From contig FN647857.1 in assembly GCA_000310025.1 (NCBI GenBank), forward strand, positions 37,812 to 65,525: DNA of 27,714 bases, given 5' to 3'. Source of the stretch: Ectocarpus siliculosus (Eukaryota > Sar > Phaeophyceae > Ectocarpales > Ectocarpaceae). Of this stretch, positions 25,547-27,714 are shown in pieces (position 1 is the first letter of the stretch; the number at the start of each line of letters is the position of its first letter). The position numbers and the translations under genes were made by a program. The notes below the pieces were generated by a model. It searched no databases, was not told where the DNA came from, and was given only the letters and a program-made list of their open reading frames with translations.

Positions 25547-25961
25547 GTGAGACACGCGCAGCAGCAGAGGGTACACGGGGGAAGAAGAGGACGCGGTCTT
25601 TCGTTTCTCGCAGCGTGCACTGGGGCAGTGGTCATGGCAGCGTCTACATACAGGCTTTACTTCATGTTTGCACCCTGCCCCTGGTGCCAAATGGTTTTTA
25701 AAAACTGTCGCGTGTGGGACGGTGCGTCCACAGTGTTGTAGCCACGGCAGGTGTCGAGGGTTCGCACGAGACAAGCATCGCAGAGTCTGTTGTTCGGCAC
25801 CCTGGATATACTTGCCCAGGTGCTTCTCATGGAACCACACAGATGGTGGCGTTGCTCTGCCATAAATGCCCTCTGTAGTCTGTGTATCCATACCAGATAC
25901 CCCCCGAATACTTGCTGATTGCTTCCGCCGCGCGTCGTGAGCGCTTGAAGCACACACACGC

Positions 25962-25982
25962 AACATGCAACATGCAACATGC
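25962..25982 (+). repeat. Heptanucleotide CAACATG triplicate
   Basis: CAACATG occurs three times in a row. Confidence 0.85.
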
Positions 25983-26154
25983 CGGACTGCTGCTGTAATA
26001 CAGGCAGACTCACATCCACAGATACATAGATGGCGCCACCACTCAACGTGGAGCCTGAGAATAGTGAGCCTCTAGTTTTGTCGCCCCTGATGTCTAATGT
26101 AGCCGATGTACGTGCGTCATTACATGAGGCCTACTTTTACACGACAGCAGGTAG

Positions 26155-26234
26155 TAGGTGTGCTGTGTCTACAATATACAATACATCCCAGCAATAGGTG
26201 TGCTGTGTCCACAATATACAATACATCCCAGCAC
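26155..26234 (+). repeat. 40-bp tandem duplication
   Basis: Copies at 26155-26194 and 26195-26234 begin TAGGTGTGCTGTGT and end ACATCCCAGCA. They differ at one or two positions. Confidence 0.9.
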
Positions 26235-26551
26235 TCTGCTTCCGTTTGTATGCATATGTAGCCCCCGTACAAATGCATCCCTCGTACAAACCCATGTTCA
26301 CACGCATTCTAGATAGATATAGGACATCGCACTCAAGACGCGTGTGGCATGTTTTTCAGCGCAACACAAGTTGCCTTGTACATCTTCTACCTCCCCCAAC
26401 GGCACACAGCAGCCCGGCACACAAGATGGCCAAGAAACTATCTTGTTGAGCCTGTTGCCCACAGAGGGGGAGACAGACGTGACTGCTGCATGTTGCTCTA
26501 GGATGGTGTATGTAATCATTTTGTGATATGGGTGTGGTTATTTTTATTAAT

Positions 26552-26602
26552 TATTTTTCAGGTTTGGGGAGTACATAAAGTATTTTTCAGGTTTGGGGAG
26601 TA
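26552..26602 (+). repeat. 29-bp spaced direct repeat in an AT-rich patch
   Basis: TATTTTTCAGGTTTGGGGAG begins at 26552 and again at 26581. Each copy contains TTTTTCAG|G, which resembles a splice acceptor. Confidence 0.9.
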
Positions 26603-27714
26603 AATATTTTATGGCGTGTGTTTATTTGATTAATTAATTATTTTTGGTATGGGGAATGTTTTTGGTTTTGGCGAGACGATATCAACACATCGGCAGGCCA
26701 TGACATGACACTTCTAGTCCATGGCGAAGCTTTTCCCAAGCTGTAAATTTGTACGTACGTACAGAGAATGGAGGACGCATCTGCAAGAACGTGACAAAAC
26801 AATACCACTGTCTTTTAAAAAAGAAATACAAAACAGCAGTACTACAATATAGTAATGTAGTAATATTATTCTACAAGGCGGAAGAGCTGCGGTGATCCCC
26901 AACGGTGCTCCTTGCACGCGGCGGGAAAGCCTGAACCCGAGCCTCTGGGCGACAAGAAGACGTTCGCGAGGGGTGGCTCTACAGAAACTGCACACAAGGT
27001 GCCCTTTTACCACATGTGTGAAGTTTAGCGCCGTGCGCACTATTAAGATGCACACAGCTCGGTGGTAACAACCCGCGACGGTGGAACGACGCTCCGAAAT
27101 CACGTCGTGGTGGCCTCCAAGGTAGGAGGATGCGCCTATTCAAAGCACGTTCGGTCAACACTGCTACATAGCGCACCTTTCCAAGCCCAGTTGTTTTTTT
27201 CTCCCCCTCAGCCAGAGAACACGATCGACCTCACCGCGTACAGCTAAAGTGGACGGACAAGCGCGTCCCGTTGGGCGACATGACACAAGATATCACACCC
27301 CCTGGACCGATTTTCAAAAGCTGGATTACTCCACAGCAACGGTGCCGAAAATGGCGACGTCGGAACCGTCTCATTTAGAGCTTTCCGGAAACTCACCACC
27401 TGACTGCTGTGGCACCATATTCATCGTGGAGAAATTGAGCTAGTAGTATGATCGGTCCAGGGGGTGTGATAACGTACGTCACCTAGGGGTAGGTATCCCG
27501 GTCCACCTTCGTCGCGACGGACACGAAAACAGTTGCGGGAGAGGGAGAAAGTGAACGCGTAAATGGCTTGTTACCCCCCCCTCCCCCGGCATATCGCTCC
27601 GTCCCTACATTGTAGGGGTGCAAAGTCAATCGTCTAACGACTGCGGCAAGCGCTTCCACGATTACACCCCCCCCATCAACCTCGTCCCCACTCTCATCCT
27701 TTACAAGAGAGAGG

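Larger units (their letters stand above)
25547..27714 (+). other. Presumed first intron of ADE2, extending past the window
   Basis: No convincing exon was found on either strand. Short open frames (for example 26714-27103 minus) lack domains. It contains small tandem duplications and an AT-rich patch around 26535-26660. Confidence 0.5.

Overview
The window looks like nuclear DNA of a multicellular stramenopile, most likely a brown alga of the Ectocarpus type. This is an inference from style, not from a database match. The exons are GC-rich and separated by GT-AG introns of roughly 150-1,650 bp. The proteins carry long Ala, Gly, Pro and Ser runs, and trinucleotide and dinucleotide microsatellites are frequent. 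Many long open frames lie antisense to real exons because GC-rich coding sequence has few stops on either strand. There is no bacterial-style operon, no CRISPR array, and no transposase or rRNA that I can recognise.

Four protein genes can be assembled exon by exon with matching splice phases. (1) A plus-strand gene covers about 1137-6131 in seven exons. It may have another exon at the extreme left edge. It encodes at least 566 aa with five spaced F-x-P-type motifs (three end I/L-N) and two near-identical RLHAEHA basic-helix segments. (2) A very large minus-strand gene covers 18910-8190 in five exons and encodes about 2,461 aa. It is mostly disordered, with a candidate ubiquitin-like (RAWUL or CRAMPED/TKI1-like) domain split by an intron, an exact-core duplicated 'GEETCMALFGG' motif, and a basic 'RIAPT' tail. 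(3) A minus-strand gene covers 25149-20590 in six exons and encodes 394 aa. It is a confident homologue of CMS1/CMSS1, the 90S pre-ribosome (U3 snoRNP) associated, helicase-like protein. (4) The first exon of a plus-strand ADE2/PurK-type phosphoribosylaminoimidazole carboxylase gene lies at 25368-25546 and continues beyond the window.

Layout: gene 1 (+) and the giant gene (-) converge on a roughly 2 kb intergenic region that holds a three-copy tandem repeat of about 155 bp. The giant gene and CMS1 lie head-to-tail on the minus strand with 1.7 kb between them. CMS1 and ADE2 are divergent, with only 218 bp between start codons, so they probably share a bidirectional promoter region. This would couple a ribosome-biogenesis gene with a purine-synthesis gene, a plausible growth-linked pair.

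The least described objects are gene 1, the giant low-complexity protein, and several tandem duplications placed on or beside splice sites. These include a 22-bp triplication that copies the CMS1 exon-2 donor itself, a 42-bp duplication just past a donor in the giant gene, and a roughly 148-bp (CT)n tract upstream of the last gene 1 acceptor.
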